DNA of 64,000 bases from Sipunculus nudus (taxonomy: Eukaryota; Annelida; Sipuncula; Golfingiida; Sipunculidae): positions 78,716,643 through 78,780,642 of the forward strand of contig CM049307.1 in assembly GCA_026874595.1 (NCBI GenBank). Reading direction: 5' to 3'. This document shows, piece after piece, positions 23,860 to 35,455 of this stretch. The notes under the pieces were generated by a model, which saw only the letters and a program-made list of their open reading frames with translations, made no database searches and was not told the DNA's origin. The first letter of the stretch is position 1. Each line of letters begins with the position of its first letter. Made by a program: the position numbers and the translations under genes.

Positions 23860-25014
23860 GCCCTGACAGGTCGTCATATGCAAATAAACTCTAAACTTTC
23901 AACCAAATACTCGCGCGATGGAAATGCCAAAAATAGCACTGAGCACCTTTGTGTTGTTTCCAGGGTGGCACATACCGCGTAATATACCGCTACCACTTTA
24001 ATATACCGATATTTTAAGGGCTCCGAAGCGTTTATCAAGTGACAGATGTACGAACCTTGTTGGAAAACATTCTGAAATGATGTTATTAATATATAATTAC
24101 GTCTGATATATTTGTTTATATTAGCTTGATTTTTCCCACCTTGCAATTGTTTACATTTCTGAGGGGTCAGGTTTTACCTCATTTGATATATTTGATAAAA
24201 TTTCTGATGGGTATATTTTTCCCAGATTTTTTATATAGTAATTTTTATTTTGTGTTTTTGAGGGTATTTTTTTCAATGACTGACAACAGATAGATCCTAT
24301 CTTAAAGATGATTTCAGTGATATTTTAAATAAAAAGGACTTTGCTTATTTTCCGACTGGGTGACCCTGATGAACCTTGATATTGCTTAAATGTGCGTTTG
24401 TGTTTGAATTGCATATTTCATGGCTATTTTCATTTGCCTGAACTTTCCTTTATTTGTTGTAAGCTTTGTATTTCAACTGACCATATAATGTACTTCAAAA
24501 ATAACAGTTAATTTTGCAACCAATCTCCTGTACAGGTCATTTTAAACTTTCCAGCTGTTTAAGTAAAAAAAGTGGACTGATTGGTTTTTCAAAAATGTTA
24601 ATTTAGTTGAAATTTTTAATTTATTAATTGTTAATTTTTATTGATAAAAGTTTATTTAAAAATTAGAAAAAATCATGATTTTTTTTAAAGTCGAATTTTT
24701 ACCAGCCCTTTCAGAAAGGATTGAGGGTATCCTGCAGATACAGAAAATACTTTAGTTCACATGACATTGTAGAAGGGCACATATAGTTCCTATATATTCA
24801 TTTCATCATTTGTAAAATTTATATGGAAAAAATGGCGCTTTTCATTTTTTTTTAATTTTGAATTATATTTATTTTATTTTCCCTCCTCCTCCCCACCACT
24901 TTTCATTTCTTCGTATGAGAAACGTTTTATTAAATAAGTAAGGCCTAAAATGAAAAAAATGATTATTAATCGATCATCTTTCAGTCATTGAGTATGATTT
25001 TAAAACTGATTCGT

Positions 25015-25017
<3 letters not shown>
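23860..25017. other. Intergenic or intronic, nothing recognised
   Basis: AT-rich with long T and A runs. If the promoter at 23.8 kb drives a plus-strand gene, this could be its first intron. No exon seen. Confidence 0.4.

Positions 25018-25054
<37 letters not shown>
25018..25054. repeat. (TA)n microsatellite
   Basis: About 18 uninterrupted TA repeats. Confidence 0.95.
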
Positions 25055-25057
<3 letters not shown>

Positions 25058-25548
25058 TGTCTGTGTTTTTGCAGAAGCAAAGCTCCTATTTGCTTACAGG
25101 ATACTGCCTTCACTGTTTGGAGAATGCAAGGATAATATGGAATTGTAGATGGAGGAGAGGTAGTTCTTTCAAAACTATTATGTTTGTGTGAATATATTCA
25201 GCTAGTATTAAAGATAGTTTTATTTTTTAAAAAGAAAATACATACTTATATAAAGAAAAATGTTGAAATTGTTTATTTTTTTTGTGGAGATAGAACAAAA
25301 TCTTGGCCAGTTATTGTCTGTAATGTAAATGTAAAGATATATTTGATATAATAATGTATAATTATTTTCAGTTCTAAAGGTTCCCATTGACCATAAGAAA
25401 ACTATTTTTGCAGTTATCGTTTAAATTTTGTGAAGAAAGAACAAAAGCTTAGCAAGGTATTTTCTGTAATGTAAATTAATAGAGCGTCAGACTTTAAAAG
25501 AAAAAATCAAAAATAAATATAAAAAGTAAAGGGATAATTGCTGAACAA

Positions 25549-25826
25549 TATTCTGTATGCAGAAAGTGAAATCTCCAATACCTGTGATTGTTCAAGATGG
25601 GGACTGTAACATTACTGTAACATGGTGGATGGCCAGAAACTGTGAACCCATGCAAGTTATTTCTACTTCCACGGGAGGCTTGCTATGCGTCATTTTTTAT
25701 ATTTACCCTGGAGTATCCCAAGGGACTAAAAAAACCTTCGGGTTTCTTGATTTTGGGGTCATTGAATTTACCTCTAACTGTCCTCCCACTGTCAAAAGAG
25801 CTGGTTGGTCAGATTTAATGTTTTAA
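25549..25826 (+). CDS. Unrecognised candidate terminal exon
   Basis: The longest protein-like frame between 20 and 33 kb that is not repeat-derived; 25557-25826 encodes 89 aa. It is Cys-containing, with WWMARNCEPM, IYPGVSQGTKKTFGFLDFGV and a terminal TVKRAGWSDLMF before TAA. A splice acceptor-like TGTATGCAG lies at 25552-25560. Upstream, TTTTTGCAG at 25065-25073 and GGAGAG|GTAGTT near 25158 could bound an earlier exon, but the reading frames do not join cleanly. Family unknown. Confidence 0.3.
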
Positions 25827-26157
25827 TGCTGCATTTTCCTCTATAATATATCAACAATATAGGAAATATCAGCTAACGACTATTTCACTTTTGATATTCT
25901 TGTGTTTTTAGTACCTAAATTAAATCAGGTAATTATCTTATTATTTTTCTGGAAAAACGTTCAGATTTGCGCCCTTGTTACAGTGTAGGTATTCTCTTCA
26001 ACTACCTCCAGTTCGAATTTAATTGATGTAAAAATCATTTATTTACCAAGGACCTATATTTTGGAATTCATTATCAGAAGCTTCACACAAAATAGATGCC
26101 TTTACTGTAGAACGATTCGGTGACATATAAGTTAAATCCATTTCAGTTGTTTGACTT

Positions 26158-26600
26158 AAGTTCTGACCATCTTACCGGCTTCTGTGGCTCAGGGGTAGAG
26201 CGCAGGACTCAAAGCCGGGAGATCGTGAGTTCGAATCTCAGCCGAGGCGGTGAGGTTTTTCACGGTCGGCCCCCAACCAGGGTGAGCGCTCTGCAAGCTT
26301 AATGGGAATGTCGTGCCCAACGGCCGTGTTTCATTCACAAACGAGTGCGCCTCTCGGGGGTCCTCGGTGGTATGATTACCAACCCAGGGCCCGCAGGTGC
26401 AGTAGTCACCGGGCCTGGTTAACGCCAGGATATAAAATGAGAGGAAGCGTGTGATACTGCCCTGTCACGTAGTCCGAAACCGGAATGGAAATCTGCAGAT
26501 GTACATATACTTAGTTAAGGCAGCATTAAGAAAATGGAGGCGGTTACCTCCGACAAAAAAAAAATAAAAAAAAAAAAAAGAAAAAAGTTCTGACCATCTT
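26158..26600 (+). mobile_element. tRNA-derived SINE, copy 1, with target-site duplication
   Basis: The body 26174-26584 begins CCGGCTTCTGTGGCTC, with pol III A box TGGCTCAGGGGTAGAGC (26185-26201) and B box AGTTCGAATCTC (26229-26240). A conserved central part follows (GGCCCGCAGGTGCAGTAG and CCTGGTTAACGCCAGG), then a 3-prime A-rich tail. Exact 16-base duplications AAGTTCTGACCATCTT flank it (26158-26173 and 26585-26600), the mark of LINE-mediated insertion. Good duplication identity suggests a young copy. Confidence 0.92.
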
Positions 26601-27224
26601 TTACTTTAAAGATACCATTAATTTACAACTTATTGATGCACTTTTTTTTATTGTTCAAAGATGCATTATATATAGATTTGGCCCCTATTGTTAACATAAT
26701 TAGCAACCTTAATGAGATAACACACAGCATTCATAATAGTAATCATAATAATATTGTACTTATTAACAAAATTGATATGTTTAGTTGGAGACGATTTAAC
26801 TGCCATGCAGTGTGGTCAAAATGTTTAAATATGCTTGATTCCTTATGATGCCTTTTGGAAGATCAGTATAATCTAAATAATTATATAAAATAAGTACACG
26901 TGTTTTACATGTTGATGATCTGTTGAATATTTCATACAATAAAGAAGTGGTGTGATATGTGTGAGCTTGCATTTTTTAAATGCCATTTCCCAAATAAGCC
27001 AAGATGTATTTCCTTCTGTGGATATCCTGATTTGATTTTCGGGACACTTGACTGTCAAACAGAAAGATACAACTCTATCATCATAAGGAGGTCTGACTTC
27101 GTCAGTAATATTTTTACTGGTAAAATATAAAAAAAAACATGTTATGAGAAACCTGAAGTACACAGATACAAATAAAGGGTTCGTCCGGAGTTACAAGACA
27201 GAAACGTTTTGAGAAAGATTATGG
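26601..27224. other. Intergenic, nothing recognised
   Basis: AT-rich. Frames on either strand (26633-26848 plus, 26873-27163 minus) have no recognised motif. Confidence 0.45.
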
Positions 27225-30200
27225 AAACCTGTAACAGTGTATAGCTCCAAGTGCAAAGCACTGTTATTTGTCATAAAATTACAATGTTCTGTTATTCTAC
27301 ATATCAAAGTACCGTGAAATAACGGTGCAATACCATGATTCCAGTTTAAATCACTGTTTATTCACGTCTCTTAGCACTGTAAAATAACGGCATATTGTCC
27401 CGAAAAATAACAGGTGCTCGTTATTTCACATGGCTTAGCACCGTTTCTTAGCTCAGCTGACTGAAAGTCATCTGAGCTATAGGGATCACCTTTTGTCCGT
27501 CGTCCGTCCGGCCGTCCGGGCGTCTGTCCGTTAACAGGGCACAAATCGTAACCGCTTGAACTGGAATCTTCTTACTTGACATCCTGGGAGGTCCATGAAA
27601 AATCTCCTTGGAAACCAGAAATTAGGTCTCTGTTACCCATATCCTTCGAGCTATGGGGCCCCAAAGTACCCCCAAGAAAAGTCCAAAATTTCAAACAAAA
27701 ACTTCAATATCTCATTAACTACTTGACTGATGGTCATGATTTTTGGCATACATATTGATCATGAGAGGTTCCATCAGTTCCTGAAGACTGGTGGCGCCAC
27801 CTGTATTTTTCGATTTTTTACGAATTTTTTCTCTATTTTTGAGACCTTTAAAAATGTGAACATCTGTTAACAAGGCACAAATCGTAATGACTGGACTTAG
27901 AATCTTCATTCTCGACACACTGAGAGACCTATGAAAAGTCTTTATGGAAACCAGAAACTAGGTCTCTGTTACCCATATCCTTCCAGCTATGGGGCCCCAA
28001 ACTACTCCCCAGAAAAGTAAAAAATTTCATATAAAAACTTCAATATCTCATTAAATACTTGACTGATGGTCATGATTTTTGTCATACATATTGATCATGA
28101 GATGTTCCATCACTTCCTGCAGACTGGTAGCGCCACCTGTATCGTTCAATTTTTTACGAATTTTTTTCTCTATTTTTGAGACCTTTCAAAATGTAAACAT
28201 CTGTTAACAAGGCACAAATCGTAAAGACTGGACCTAGAATCTTCATTCTTGACACACTGAGAGACCTATGAAAAGTCTCCATGGAAACCAGAAATTAGGT
28301 CTCTGTTACCCATATTCTTCGAGCTATGGAGCCCCAAAGTACCCCCAAGAAAAGTAAAAAATTTCATACAAAAACTTCAGTATCTCATTAACTACTTGAA
28401 TGATGGTCATGATTTGTGGCATAACTATTGATCATGAGATGTGTCATCTGTTCCTGCAGACTGGTGGCGCCACCTGTATCGTTCAATTTTTTACGATTTT
28501 TTCCTCTATTTTTGAGACCTTTAAGGATGCTGTCATCTGTTAGCATGGCACAAATAGTAACGACTGGACCTAGAATCTTCATTCTTGACACACAGGGAGA
28601 CCCATGAAAAGTCTCCATGGAAATATGAAATTAGGTCTCTGTTACCCATATCCTTTAAGCTGTGGCACTCCAAAGTACAGCTCAGATTAATGGAAAATTT
28701 GATATAAAAGCTGAAGTATCTGAACAACGAATGCAGGGATGACCATAATTGTTTGCATGGATTTTGATCATGGAGTGTGTCATCAGTTTCTGCAGCCTGG
28801 GTGCGCCACCTCTATTTTTTTTTTTTTATTATTTTTTACGAATTGTTTTCTCTTTTTTTTGAGACCTTTAAAAATGTGAACATCTGTTAGCATGGCACAA
28901 ATCGTAACGACTGGACCTAGAATCTTCATTCTTAATACACTGAGAGACCTATGAAAAGTCTCCATGGAAACCAGAAATTAGGTCTCTGTTACTCATATCC
29001 TTCGAGCTATGGGGCCTCAAAGTACCCCCCCAGAGTAGTAAAAAATTTCATACAAAAACTTCAATATCTCAATAACTACATCACTGATGGTCATGATTTG
29101 TGGCATAACTATTGATCAAGAGGTGTTCCATCAGTTCCTGCAGACTGGTGGCGCCACCTATATTGTTTGATTTATTTACGATTTCTTCCTCTATTTTTGA
29201 GACCTTTAAGGATGCTGTCATCTGTTAGTATGGCACAAATCATAACGACTGGACCTAGAATCTTCATTCTTGACACACAGGGAGACCCATGAAAATTCTC
29301 CATGGAAACCTGAAATTAGGTCTCTGTTACCCATATTCTTTAGGCTGTATGGCTCCAAAATACCCCCCAGAATAATGGAAAATTTGATACAAAAAGTGCA
29401 GTATCTCAATAACTACAACACTGATGGTCATGATTTTTGGCATACATATTGATCATGAGCTGTTCCATAAGTTTCTGCAGAGAGGATGCGCCACCTCTAT
29501 TTTTTTCAAATTTTTACGAATTTTTTTTCTCTTTTTTCGAGACCTTTGAAGATGTGGTTATCTATCAAGAGGGTACAAATTGCAACAACTGGACCTAGAA
29601 ACTTCATTCTTGTCATGCAAGGAGGCCCATGAAGAGTGCCTGTGGAAACTTGAAATTAGGTCTCTGTTACCCATATCCTTCAAGCTATAGGACTCTGAAG
29701 TATCCCTTAGAATAATGGACAATTGGATACAAAAGCTCAAGTATCTAAACAACTATTGCAGTGATCACCATGATTCTTTGCATGGATATTGATCATGGAG
29801 TGTGTCATCAGTTTCTGCAGTATGGTGGCGCCACCTGTATTTTTTTTTATTTTTACGAATTTTTTTCTCTTTTTTTGAGACCTCATAAGATGCGGTCATC
29901 TGTTAACATGGCACAAATTGTAACAACTAGACCTAGAATCTTCTCTCTTGACATGCTGAGAGGCCCATGAAAAGTCTCCTTAAAAACTTGAAATTAGGTC
30001 TCTGTTACCCATAACCTCTGAGCTATGGGGCTCCGAAGTACCCCCCAGAATAATGGAAAATTTGATACAAATGCTCAAGTATCTGGACAATTATTATATT
30101 GATCACCATGAGTCTTTGCATGGATATTGATCATGAAATGTTTCATCAGTTTCTGCATTCTGGTGGCGCCACCTGTATTTTTTTCAATTTTTAGCTCAGC

Positions 30201-31525
30201 TGACTGAAAGTCATCTGAGCTTTAGGGATCACCTTTTGTCCGTCGTCCGTCCGGCCATCCAGGCGTCTGTCTGTTAACAGGGCACAAATCGTAACCGCTA
30301 GACCGGGAATCTTCTTACTTGAAATCCTGGGAGGTCTATGGAAATTCTCCTTGTAAACCTGAAATTAGGTCACTGTGACCTATATTCTTTGAGCTATTGG
30401 GTTCTGAAGTACCCCCCAGAATAATGCAAAATTTAATACAAAAGCTCAAGTATCTGAACAACTAATGCATTAATCACCATGATTCTTTGCATGGATATTG
30501 ATCATTCATCAATTTCTCTATTTTTTTCAAATTTTTACGAATTTTTTTTCTCTACTTTTGTGATCTTTAAACATTTGGTCATCTGTAAACAGGGCACAAA
30601 TCATAATGACTGGACCTAGAATCTTCTGTCCTCACCTCCAGGGAAGCCCATAAAAGGTCTACATTGAAACCCGAAATAAGGTCCCTGTTACCCATATTCT
30701 GTGAGCTATGGGGCTCTGAAGTACCCCCCCTCCCCAGAATAAAGATTTGGTCATATATTAACAGGGCACAAATCATAATGACTGGACCTAGAATCTTCTG
30801 TCCTCACCTCCAGGGAAGCCCATAAAAGGTCTACATGGAAACCCGAAATAAGGTCCTTGTTTCCCATATCCTTCATGCTCTGGGGCTCCGAAGTACTCCC
30901 CAGAATAAAGATTTGGTCATCTGTTAACAGAGCACAAATTATAATGACTTGACCTAGAATCTCCTTTCTTAATATGCTGGGAGGCCCCTGAAAAGTCTCC
31001 TTGTGCACCTTAAATTACATCTCTGTTACCCATATCCTTCATCCTATGCGGCTTTGAAAAACCCCCCAGAATAAACATTTGGATTTGTTAACAGGGCACA
31101 AATCATAATAACTGGACCTAGAATTTTATTTTTTGACATGCTGGGATTCCCCTGAAAAGTCATCTTGTAAACCTTGAAAATAGGTGTCTGTTACCCATAT
31201 CCTTCATGCTACAGAGCTCCAAAGTACCCCAATGAATATTGGATGATTTTATACAAAAGGTCAAATTTGGAAAAAGTATTTCATTCAAATTTGACATTCA
31301 GATGATAAAATTACTTTTGTCAATGTCTTCCTGGTCAGCTGAGCGTCATGACCCCTGGGTCACTTGTTTACGTCCCAAAGCGCTGTAAAATTACGGTGCA
31401 ATGCGACGTTATTTAACGCACTGCGTTATTTCTTTGCACGTAAAATAATGGTGCATTACACTGTCAACTTTGCTGCCGGTGCAAAGCACCGTTATTTTAC
31501 GTGCAACTATTAACAGTGTACACTC
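27225..31525. mobile_element. AATAACGGTGC-motif element split by a nested insertion
   Basis: The two halves, 27225-27446 and 31370-31525, share many copies of AAATAACGGTGC and its complement GCACCGTTATTT (for example 27315, 27380, 31445 and 31482). These make the element palindrome-rich, as in MITEs. Termini near 27232 and 31516 both read AACAGTGTA, so the exact inverted ends are unclear. The halves are separated by composite repeat copy 2. Confidence 0.55.
27447..31369 (+). repeat. Composite interspersed repeat, copy 2 (337-bp interior)
   Basis: The head hairpin is TAGCTCAGCTGACT (27449-27462), loop GAA, AGTCATCTGAGCTA (27466-27479), 14 bp with one mismatch, then the GTCCGTCC run and GGGCACAAATCGTAACCG. 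Seven to eight tandem units of about 337 bp follow, each with GTCTCTGTTACCCATAT and one GGTGGCGCCACC-type palindrome (27790, 28126, 28463, 29147, 29824, 30162). A second head begins at 30189, so two elements are head-to-tail. Shorter units then lead to the tail: hairpin TGACCC-CT-GGGTCA (31349-31362) and CACTTG. The many 60-85 aa frames on both strands are repeated by-products of the units. Confidence 0.85.
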
Positions 31526-31850
31526 ACACAGGAAGATACTGAAAGACTGGAAGTGCACAAAACAGATCAAAGCCGGTCATTAACTTTGTTTGAGGCCAGA
31601 AATCTCCGGTTGACAGCATCAAAACTACACAGACTCATTGACAGACACACCAAGTGTTAATAGCATGTTAAATGAACCACCTGTTCAAGCATAACAAGTG
31701 GTTAATGGTTAAACTAGAATACGGGTACTCGACAAGCGACTACGTGTTTCGGCAAAAATCAGAGCAGGACGGGTGAAGTGAGGCATGGATTGAGTGGCAA
31801 GGGGAAATAGAGTTAGATGTGTTGCATATTAGCATGGATGTCTGTAACGT
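31526..31850. other. Short unique spacer
   Basis: No gene or repeat recognised between the two repeat blocks, apart from the beginning of the next repeat near 31740. Confidence 0.4.
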
Positions 31851-33140
31851 GAACATGATTGTAGGTGGCACCACCTGTAATTTGAACGAGTAACTATCCA
31901 AGATGTATACACATGCACAATTTCAGGTGAAAAAGTCAAACCATGCCGACATATGAGTGATTTTATCCCACAGCAGACAAACAGACGGACGCTGTGCAAA
32001 AATTGTTGCTGGTGGCGCCACCTTGATGATAAAGAGCTATGTGAGATCCAAACACATGCAAAACTTCAGGAAGATACGTCAAACAAGTCAAGAGATATAA
32101 GCATGGATATCTGCAGCATTAACATGAATGTAGGTGGCGCCACCTGTCATAAAATCAGGAAGCTATCCAGGATGTATACGTATGCCAAATTTCAGGTGTA
32201 TAAGTAAAACCACTGCTGAGATATGAGTGATTTTAATCCAAGTCAAACTAACAGATGAACACTAGGCAAAAAATAATTGCAGGTGGCGCTACCAGTTTCT
32301 TGTATGATAAAGAGCTGTGCGAGATCCAAACACATGCAAATTTTTAGGAAGATAATCAAACCAGTCAAGAGATATAAGCATGGATGTCTGCAGCGTGAAC
32401 GTGAATGTGGGTGGCGCCACCTATCATAAAATCAAGCAAGCTATCCAGGATGTATACGCATGCCAAAGTTCAGGTGAATAAGTCAAACCACTACCGAGAT
32501 ATGAGTGTTTATGCCGAACTCAAACGAATAGATGGACGCTGTGAAAAAAATGGTTGCAAAAATATTTGCAGGCGGCGCCATCAGTTTCTTGTATGATTAA
32601 GAGCTATGTGAGATCTTAACACATGCAAATTTTCAGGAAGGTACGTCAAACCAGTCTGGAGATATAAGCATGGATGTCTGCAGAGTGAACGTGAATGTAG
32701 GTGGCGCCACCTGTCATAAAATCAAGAAAGCTATCCAGGATGTATATGCTTGCCGAATTTAGGGTGAATTAGTCAGACCACTGCAGAGATATGAGTGCTT
32801 TTAACCGAAGGAAGACGAACAGATGGACACTGTTCAAACATAGTTGTAGGTGGCGCCACCATTTTAGTGTATGTTATAAAGCTATCCAAGGGCTACATTT
32901 GTATTTTTTTTCCCTGATTGGTCAAACGAGTCCGAAGATATGTGGGTTAATATGTCAAAACGGACGCACAGATGGACGCATTGGAGAGAGGAAAGGTCAG
33001 AGGTCAACGAAAATAAGTTAGGCAACAGTTCACCTGTGACCCGACAATGGGTGTAAGTTTCAGAAAAATCAGTCCAGAAGTCTCAGAAGAGTTCTCCAGA
33101 AACGAACGCGGCGGAGGCGGCGGAACCCGGTAAAAAAAAC
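31851..33140 (+). repeat. Second GGTGGCGCCACC tandem repeat family
   Basis: Units of about 285 bp, each with two palindromes. They lie in ATGTAGGTGGCGCCACCTGT (about 32131, 32410, 32699) and in GCAGGTGGCGC(C/T)ACCAGT (about 32009, 32282, 32570, 32848). Between them are GAGCTATGTGAGATCC and CAGGATGTATACGC blocks and ACGAACAGATGGACGCTGTG. The sequence outside the palindrome is unrelated to the 337-bp units. It ends around 33140 in GGCGGAACCCGGTAAAAAA. Non-coding. Confidence 0.75.
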
Positions 33141-33848
33141 AAAGTATCCGCAAAACTTTGTTTTGGCGGATACAATAATGAAGCTCTGCGTCAATATGCA
33201 CTGAAACAAAATGTCCACATTCATAAAGTGGGGTTTGTTGTTAACCCAACCATTCCCTTCATTAGTGCAACCCCAGAGACAAAGTATGTTACCATGAACC
33301 TCTAAGTTTTTCTTGAAAGGATAAGCGTTGTAAACCTCCCGAACTGAGGTGGATGGTAGAACAACAGTTGGCACTGAGGTCATTAGGTGTGTGCTCTTTA
33401 TTATTATGCTATGAATGGTTGATTGTAATAATAGAGTTGATCTTTTACAATATCATCTGCTTAATATTTACTTCCGTCAAGTGGCGGGGGTTATTTTATT
33501 TTATTCTTTTAATTTTTTTGCGTTGGGCTGTTTTAGCGTTTGTGTGTCTTTTAGCAACATTATACAAAAGTTATTCACGGATTTTGATGAAATTATCACA
33601 GTTGCTCTACAATAATCAACCGACAATTCATTTTGGGGTTGATCCATATCAACATCTGAATCAAGAAACTGTTGTAAAGAAAATATGCAGCATTTCTGAC
33701 AACAGCATATAATATTTTGAAAGTTATAGGGTATACACAAATAACATGCCATTCAGATGAGCTCATTGTTTTTTCTCCAAGAAAGTTTGGTTAGATACAT
33801 AGATAATGTGCGATTAAAGTAACACGCATAACATTTTATGATTTCCAG
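33141..33848. other. Spacer, nothing recognised
   Basis: Contains frames on both strands without motifs. If the helicase exons at 33.85 kb belong to a gene, this is its intron or upstream region; no exon with a Walker A motif was found. Confidence 0.4.
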
Positions 33849-33993
33849 GTTGCAGGAAAAAAGGGGATGCAGATGAAAGTGGTCATTATCACATTGAAAA
33901 GCCTCGTGGCTGATCAAGTTGAACAAGCAAGCATCCATGGTATACAAGCTTTTGCACTGCGAAACCAAAAGCACAATAAAACACAGGAACAAG
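33849..33993 (+). pseudogene. RecQ-type helicase exon (motif Ia region)
   Basis: Bounded by TGATTTCCAG| and CAAG|GTTTGT. It is open in the frame giving VVIITLKSLVADQVEQASIH then GIQAFAL. This matches the RecQ helicase segment after motif I, where PLxSLMxDQV and a GI(x)A(x)xL follow a hydrophobic strand. The usual Pro before L(K)SL is Thr here. In the family this region couples ATP binding to DNA contacts. It ends in phase 1. An exon encoding motif II (DEAH) should follow but I did not find one, so this is more likely a gene fragment than a working gene. Confidence 0.55.
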
Positions 33994-34231
33994 GTTTGTT
34001 TGGAAATAGAGTGTACAGATGAAATCAGTATGCAAATATCTCTTTCAACATGTTTAGAAAATATTTTATTTAGATGTTATTTCCGAAATAATTCTAAACA
34101 TTATTATGAAAAAGTATATTATAATAAGTTATATATTATATAATATTTTAATAATAATATATTATTTCAAAATTGTAATATGTAAAATATACAATTTAAT
34201 AATATATTATATATGTTAATATGATAATATT

Positions 34232-34258
34232 TGAAAATATATATATATATATATATGT

Positions 34259-34304
<46 letters not shown>
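34232..34304. repeat. (TA)n microsatellite
   Basis: TA run interrupted once by TGTGGA near 34256-34261. Confidence 0.95.
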
Positions 34305-34307
<3 letters not shown>

Positions 34308-34371
34308 GGGGTGAATACAATTTAAGGGACCTTTATGTTACATCTTTTTTATATGTTTCAGCCGCTATGGC

Positions 34372-34419
34372 ATTTGGAGAGAATGCACTGGAGATAGGCA
34401 TAATGCCGTGTATGTTTTT
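34372..34419 (+). other. Possible small exon, low support
   Basis: TATGTTTCAG| precedes and |GTATGT follows 48 open bases, and the phase is compatible with the exon ending at 33993 (AMAFGENALEIG in that frame). I cannot match it to a helicase motif. Confidence 0.2.
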
Positions 34420-34565
34420 ACAAAAACGCTTTTGTGTTCAGTCAAAATGAACAAAAACGTGAGATTAAAACAGAATAATAAACATAATATTTTAATTTTT
34501 ATGAACCTTTAAGTCGGTGATATGATATTATTTCAGTTTATATGATGAGCATTTCCCTTTTACAG

Positions 34566-34739
34566 GGGCCCGGAGTTTCGAACAGCTTATGGGGAAATTG
34601 GTCTTCGCCGATCATTCTTCCCGGACAGCCCTGTGTTGTGCTGCACTGCAACAGCTACAAATGACGTAAAGCATGTCATCTTCAAGAGACTTGGTCAGGA
34701 CGATACTGGCACAGAGACAATAGGTGTAATTCAAGACAG
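34566..34739 (+). pseudogene. RecQ-type helicase exon (motif III, TATAT)
   Basis: Bounded by TTTTACAG| and AGACAG|GTGATT, phase 2 at both ends. The frame reads GPEFRTAYGEIG, then FFPDSPVLCCTATATNDVKH and ends GVIQD(R). This is the RecQ stretch WGxxFRPxYxxLGxLRxxxPxxPxxALTATAT, with motif III. With two upstream bases TG the split codon would be Trp, as expected. No stop inside. Downstream exons (motifs IV-VI) are absent from the next kilobase, which is microsatellite and repeat. Together with 33849-33993 it marks a helicase fragment; molluscan genomes carry many RecQ-like copies. Confidence 0.7.
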
Positions 34740-35078
34740 GTGATTTCAAACTTATCATTGAAGTTAAAATAAGAGGTTCCAGAAGTTGGTCGACCAGTGA
34801 ATAGTTAACTACACGTAATTTGGTGAAACACACACTAACTCCTACGCTGACTATATATTTGCCTAATTTTGGTAATTAAAAATTGGGAAGCTTTTTGCTT
34901 GTGTAAAATAAAACAATAATCTGATAAAAATAAATTTTGTTGAATATTATCTCGCAAGATTATCTCGTAAGCTACCTTTAATCATGCAAACTGGTCGTTA
35001 ATCACTAATGCTGGATATCCCTCTGATATTGAAACTATGCATTCAAGTTTCTTTTTATACACTTTTTGCACATACACA
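34740..35078. other. Spacer, nothing recognised
   Basis: AT-rich, no frame of interest. Confidence 0.4.
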
Positions 35079-35455
35079 AACACAAACACTCACCCTCACA
35101 CACACCATCTCTCTCACACACACTGACACGCAAACACCCTCACAATCACGCACCAAAACCCGCCCTCATCACACACCCATCCTAATCACGCACACCGTTA
35201 CTCATCCCCCTTCCCCTCCCCTCACACACACACACACCCTCACAATCACGCACCAAAACCCGTCCTTATCACACACCCATCATAATCACGCACACCCTTA
35301 CTCATCCCCCTTCCGCTCCCCTCACACACACACACCCTCACAATCACGCACCAAAACCCGCCTTCATCACACACCCATCATAATCACGCACACCCTTACT
35401 CATCCCCCCTCCCCTCACACACACACACACACCCTCACAATCACGCACCAAAACC
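35079..35455. repeat. CA-rich minisatellite, about 98-bp units
   Basis: CACAATCACGCACCAAAACC recurs at 35141, 35241, 35339 and 35436 (periods 100, 98 and 97). The units contain a (CA)n run whose length varies and CTTACTCATCCCCCTTCC. The 157-aa open frame across it (35008-35481) is a His/Thr/Pro-rich artefact. Confidence 0.9.

Noticed and set aside
26174-26250. Possible functional tRNA gene at the SINE head
   Set aside because: A and B boxes are present but the cloverleaf stems are not closed, and the sequence continues into a SINE body with A tail and target duplication.
27576-31008. Many 60-85 codon frames on both strands
   Set aside because: All lie within 337-bp repeat units and repeat with them, with stops shifting between units.
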